In this document: piece by piece, positions 4,071 to 5,079 of the stretch
Layout of the letters: the number at the start of each line of letters is the position of its first letter
How positions within the stretch are numbered: the stretch's first letter is position 1
Assembly (NCBI GenBank): GCA_025358235.1
Contig: JANYKH010000268.1
Location: 1-5,079, forward strand
Reading direction: 5' to 3'
From: Chloroflexota bacterium
GTDB taxonomy: Bacteria; Chloroflexota; Dehalococcoidia; Dehalococcoidales; RBG-16-60-22
DNA length: 5,079 nt
The notes under the pieces: generated by a model
The model's database searches: none
Told to the model about the DNA's origin: nothing
The model's input: only the letters and a program-made list of their open reading frames with translations
Translations under genes and position numbers: made by a program

Positions 4071-5079
4071 TTATTTCGCCGCTTTTTTACGGCCTTTCAA
4101 GATGAAGTATCCACCGCCCAATATCAATAATACGCCGACAATCAGCAGCACTATTATCAACGGGCTTATGGGTTGCGGTGCCGGGGTGGGGTTGGGAGTG
4201 GGGGTGGGTACCACCGCAGGGGTTGCCGCCGTAGTGGTAGAAGGTTTCGGCGCGGGCGTCACCGTGGGCGTCACTGTGGGCGTCGCCACAGGAACGGTCG
4301 CGGTCGGCGTCGGGGTGGGTGTAGCGGTCGGGGTCACCACGGGCGTAGTTGAAGGCGTGGGTTGGGCCGTCGGTGTTGGGGTGGGGGTGGGAGAGGGAGG
4401 AACCACCGGCACCGGTTTCTTAGCCGTTAAAACGGCAAACTGAGTAAAGTGGCTGGTCTTGCCGGAAACGGTATGCGCCACCGTATCGACGACAATATTA
4501 TCCAGGGTAATCCATTTGCCGCTGGCCGCGTCATAGTAGGCCAGTACCAGGTCTTTTTCGGCGATGCCGGCATCAATTGCTGCCGGATCATAGCTCATCG
4601 TTATCGTCACAGCCGGGCTGAAATAAGCGCCGGATGGGCCTAATTCATAAACCGCGATAACGTTTTTATCGGCCGGGGCAGGGGCCGGTGTTACGGGGGG
4701 CGCGCAGGTAATCCCGGTCAGCGGCTTGCCCAGGGCATCCATCGCCACTGAGAATTGCGCTATGGAAACCGTGCCTTTGCCGTCGGCGGATTTAAGCGTG
4801 ACGCCCGGCGTGATACCCCCGGCGTTAGTGGGCCAGGATATCGTCCCCGTAGCGCTGCTGATGGGGACGGAACTGCCGCCGCCACCACCTGCTCCTCCTC
4901 CACTTCCGCCGCTTGGTACGACAGGCACAGCCATGACGGTAAAGTTGCCGGATGATTGGGAAGTATTGCCTGCCCAATCCCGTGCCGTGACTACCATAAC
5001 ATAATCACCGGTATTAAGGCTCGCTGCCCTGTAGGAATACGTTACGGCATCCGTGGTAGTCAGAGTGATATTAACTGTT
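4071..5079 (-). CDS. Surface protein with Pro/Thr stalk and C-terminal membrane anchor; start lies beyond the window
   Basis: The frame is open to the window edge, so the ATG at 4997 is internal. The visible part is 335 residues. Order: the end of an Ig-like repeat (1-48, with TARDWAGNTSQSSGNFTV); a Gly/Ser linker (56-70, GGSGGGAGGGGGSS); a beta-rich domain (about 75-218) with the AYFSPAVTITMSYDP stretch, LVLAYYDAASGKWITL and SHFTQFAVL, a domain style common in surface proteins of Chloroflexota and archaea; a Pro/Thr-rich stalk (222-303); one membrane helix (about 304-327, containing GGG); and the basic tail KGRKKAAK. This predicts an exported protein standing off the cell surface on an extended, perhaps glycosylated stalk, anchored with its tail in the cytoplasm. 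No enzyme motif is seen. The signal peptide would be outside the window. A strong hairpin follows the TAA at 4071. Role may be structural, S-layer related or adhesive, but this is inference. Confidence 0.85.
   Translation of the reverse strand, partial: TVNITLTTTDAVTYSYRAASLNTGDYVMVVTARDWAGNTSQSSGNFTVMAVPVVPSGGSGGGAGGGGGSSVPISSATGTISWPTNAGGITPGVTLKSADGKGTVSIAQFSVAMDALGKPLTGITCAPPVTPAPAPADKNVIAVYELGPSGAYFSPAVTITMSYDPAAIDAGIAEKDLVLAYYDAASGKWITLDNIVVDTVAHTVSGKTSHFTQFAVLTAKKPVPVVPPSPTPTPTPTAQPTPSTTPVVTPTATPTPTPTATVPVATPTVTPTVTPAPKPSTTTAATPAVVPTPTPNPTPAPQPISPLIIVLLIVGVLLILGGGYFILKGRKKAAK
4183..4208 (+). other. G-quadruplex motif at the 3' side of the stalk code
   Basis: Five G-tracts on the plus strand (4183-4186, 4188-4191, 4194-4196, 4200-4204, 4206-4208) are separated by loops of one to three bases, an ideal short-loop motif. 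It lies on the template strand of the surface-protein gene, so it would form in DNA rather than in this gene's mRNA. Confidence 0.5.
4378..4397 (+). other. G-quadruplex motif at the 5' side of the stalk code
   Basis: G-tracts at 4378-4381, 4383-4387, 4389-4391 and 4395-4397 on the plus strand, with loops T, T and AGA, form a second ideal motif. Together with the one at 4183-4208 it brackets the Pro/Thr-coding stretch on the template strand. Confidence 0.5.

Larger units (their letters stand above)
4170..4397 (-). repeat. Low-complexity Pro/Thr stalk-coding repeat
   Basis: This stretch encodes runs of PTPTPT, PTVTPTVTP and TPTPNPTP. At DNA level it includes three tandem 12-base units at 4252-4263, 4264-4275 and 4276-4287 (plus strand GTGGGCGTCACC-like). 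Such repeats readily change length by slippage. The plus strand is strongly G-rich throughout, which produces an open Val/Gly-rich reading frame there that is not a gene. Confidence 0.8.

Noticed and set aside
4252..4287. Three tandem 12-base units, considered as a CRISPR-like or regulatory repeat
   Set aside because: The units have no spacers and are in phase with Pro/Thr codons, so they are a coding repeat.
4051..4443. Plus-strand frame of 130 codons rich in Gly, Val and Thr
   Set aside because: It is the reverse complement of the Pro/Thr stalk, has no ribosome binding site and overlaps the terminator hairpin; low-complexity GC-rich code keeps it open.
4995..4997. ATG at 4997 as the start of the surface protein
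   Set aside because: The frame continues upstream with Ig-like sequence to the window edge, and a start here would cut a domain and leave no signal peptide.

Overview
The window looks like a bacterial chromosome segment of middling GC content. It holds two protein-coding blocks that converge near base 1397. I see no RNA genes, insertion sequences, phage genes or CRISPR array. The mix of a divergent phosphoketolase, small VOC proteins, a rhomboid protease, an M50-like membrane peptidase and a Pro/Thr-rich surface protein with a C-terminal membrane anchor recalls Chloroflexota (Dehalococcoidia-like) or similar environmental bacteria. That placement is an impression from protein style, not a computed result.

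Plus strand, 1-1398: the C-terminal 465 residues of a thiamine-diphosphate-dependent phosphoketolase-family enzyme, whose N-terminal part lies before the window. Its stop codon overlaps the stop of the first minus-strand gene by four bases. All other genes are on the minus strand and are read from right to left.

Minus strand, in transcription order: (1) 5079-4071, the C-terminal part of a secreted or surface protein with an Ig-like end, a Gly/Ser linker, a beta-rich domain, a long Pro/Thr stalk, one transmembrane helix and a Lys/Arg tail. It is followed by a strong hairpin with a TTCG loop that probably terminates it. (2) 3894-3319, a rhomboid serine protease with all catalytic residues, behind its own candidate promoter. 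(3) 3192-2341, a six-helix membrane zinc peptidase of M50 type with HEIGH, behind a candidate promoter containing a perfect TATAAT. (4) 2185-1811 and 1769-1395, two small VOC (glyoxalase/bleomycin-resistance fold) proteins that form a tandem pair with strong ribosome binding sites.

The most suggestive context is two intramembrane-type proteases next to a protein with a single C-terminal membrane anchor, which could be a protease-substrate neighbourhood. The most concrete sequence-level oddities are a duplicated 'AQ-stop-plus-RBS' cassette between the VOC genes, three canonical G-quadruplex motifs (one exactly over the convergent stop codons), and loss of an expected lysine-containing motif in the phosphoketolase. 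I find no clear evidence of a wholly new system. The gaps at 2186-2340, 3193-3318 and 3895-4070 are all under 300 bases and hold only regulatory signals or nothing recognisable.
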